Shown here: positions 63,341-64,000 of the stretch, one piece after another | How the letters are laid out: each line of letters starts with the position of its first letter | Numbering within the stretch: position 1 is the stretch's first letter | Source: Leptothermofonsia sichuanensis E412 | GTDB taxonomy: Bacteria > Cyanobacteriota > Cyanobacteriia > Leptolyngbyales > Leptolyngbyaceae | Reading direction: 5' to 3' | Length of the DNA stretch: 64,000 nucleotides | Assembly (NCBI RefSeq): GCF_019891175.1 | Contig: NZ_CP072600.1 | Coordinates: forward strand, 1,054,001 to 1,118,000 | Notes under the pieces: model-generated | Databases searched by the model: none | Seen by the model: the letters and a program-made list of their open reading frames with translations, nothing else | What the model was told of the DNA's origin: nothing | Program-made: the position numbers and the translations under genes

Positions 63341-64000
63341 TTAGAAAGAAAGGGACACCGCAGATTTTGATTTTGCTTTTTCCTGAATTAACCAGTCGTC
63401 ATCCTGGGTAACCTGGGCGTAACCGCTGGGGTCACCCAATTGTTCCAGTGCCAGCAAGGCTGCATATTTCAAGTCCCAAATCTTCGTATCCAAACAGGCT
63501 TTCAGTTCTGGGATTGCTCGTTGATCGCCTAATTCAGCCAGGGCGATCGCCGCCGCTGCACGAGACTTTTGAAATTGAGGTTGGGTATTGTGCAATGCTT
63601 CAATTAGCAGACTATAGGCTGGGAGGTGTTTCAACCAGCCGAACAGCTTGACCACGTGGAAGTGGGCACCATAGTCACTGATTGCTTCCCTGGCATAGGT
63701 GGTGAAAAGAGCTGTGGGGGCTTCAGCCGCATAATGATCCAGGATAGTTTTCGTCGCCCGGTAGCATCGACCAAAATCAGTTTCGTACAATTCTTGAATC
63801 AGAAAGTCCAGAGTAGGCATCTGGTCATAGTCGTGAACCAGATTTAAATCATCTGGATGGTCACGCAAAGTTTGTTCCAGGTATGGTCGAATCCTTTCAA
63901 ATGGGATGGCTCCCGCAGAAATTCCCGCTTCTCCCAGCATCCGGATGCCCCGCAGTCGAAATACTAACGATACCGGGCAACGGGCAATATCGGGAATCGC
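63341..64000 (-). CDS. cpeY: Bilin lyase CpeY (N-terminus beyond window)
   Basis: The frame is open to the right edge, giving 219 codons of the C-terminal half. It reads IARCPVSLVFRLRGIRMLGE, then LNLVHDYDQMPTLDFLIQEL, TDFGRCYRATKTILDHY, ISDYGAHFHVVKLFGWLKHL, QPQFQKSRAAAAIALAELGD and the end WLIQEKAKSK. These are the C-terminal blocks of CpeY, which attaches phycoerythrobilin to Cys-82 of phycoerythrin alpha together with CpeZ. Confidence 0.88.
   Translation of the reverse strand, partial: AIPDIARCPVSLVFRLRGIRMLGEAGISAGAIPFERIRPYLEQTLRDHPDDLNLVHDYDQMPTLDFLIQELYETDFGRCYRATKTILDHYAAEAPTALFTTYAREAISDYGAHFHVVKLFGWLKHLPAYSLLIEALHNTQPQFQKSRAAAAIALAELGDQRAIPELKACLDTKIWDLKYAALLALEQLGDPSGYAQVTQDDDWLIQEKAKSKSAVSLSF

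Overview
The window is a piece of a cyanobacterial chromosome. It is rich in the octamer GCGATCGC (HIP1), carries dense families of short dispersed palindromes, and ends in a phycobilisome/phycoerythrin gene cluster. MnmG, BioB, phosphoketolase, SSB, DevBCA-type exporter and succinyl-CoA ligase genes also fit. The exact taxon cannot be read from the sequence; a phycoerythrin-containing filamentous (Leptolyngbya/Oscillatoriales-like) strain is a guess.

Layout. 1-10.7 kb: housekeeping and metabolism, mostly minus strand (bioB partial, an SDR protein, a rhomboid protease, mnmG, phosphoketolase, a receiver-PAS-histidine kinase). 10.7-15 kb: an insertion-sequence graveyard with an IS5-type tail fused to an IS110-type head, two IS630-type elements that each need a -1 frameshift on a poly-A run, a BrnT/BrnA-type toxin-antitoxin pair between them, and a degraded IS5-type head. 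15-17 kb: ssb, a carboxymuconolactone-decarboxylase-like protein, an HTH protein.

17-29 kb: a probable organosulfur (sulfonate) island. Two sulfite/sulfate-exporter-like membrane proteins, an Mrp Fe-S carrier, a HEAT protein, a two-cluster ferredoxin and an APS-reductase-like flavoprotein (the pair resembles AsfB/AsfA of aryl desulfonation) stand opposite a LysR regulator that is fused to a substrate-binding domain. An SsuABC-like ABC importer follows, and its lipoprotein binding protein has a NosL-like tail. 29-33.7 kb: a DevBCA-type exporter with an embedded monooxygenase-like ORF, under a divergent PadR regulator. 34-38 kb: an AT-rich frameshifted membrane protein, palindromic repeats and an IS256 element. 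38-45 kb: an ABC-2-like exporter pair, sucD and sucC, and a conserved hypothetical.

45-64 kb: phycoerythrin biogenesis. It holds bilin synthesis (pebA, pebB), bilin lyases (CpeS-type twice, cpeT, cpeY, cpeZ, a CpeF-like HEAT protein), four rod linkers, a CpcD-domain protein, the regulator cpeR, an orphan phycobiliprotein-like protein, a membrane-bound GAF-PAS-PAS histidine kinase, and an OmpR-type regulator closely resembling CcaR. Just upstream of the cpeC-like linker are tandem copies of a motif matching the known CcaR G-box (CTTTNCNATTT), so this part looks like a green-light-regulated chromatic acclimation locus. The phycoerythrin structural genes cpeBA are not in the window and probably lie beyond its right edge.
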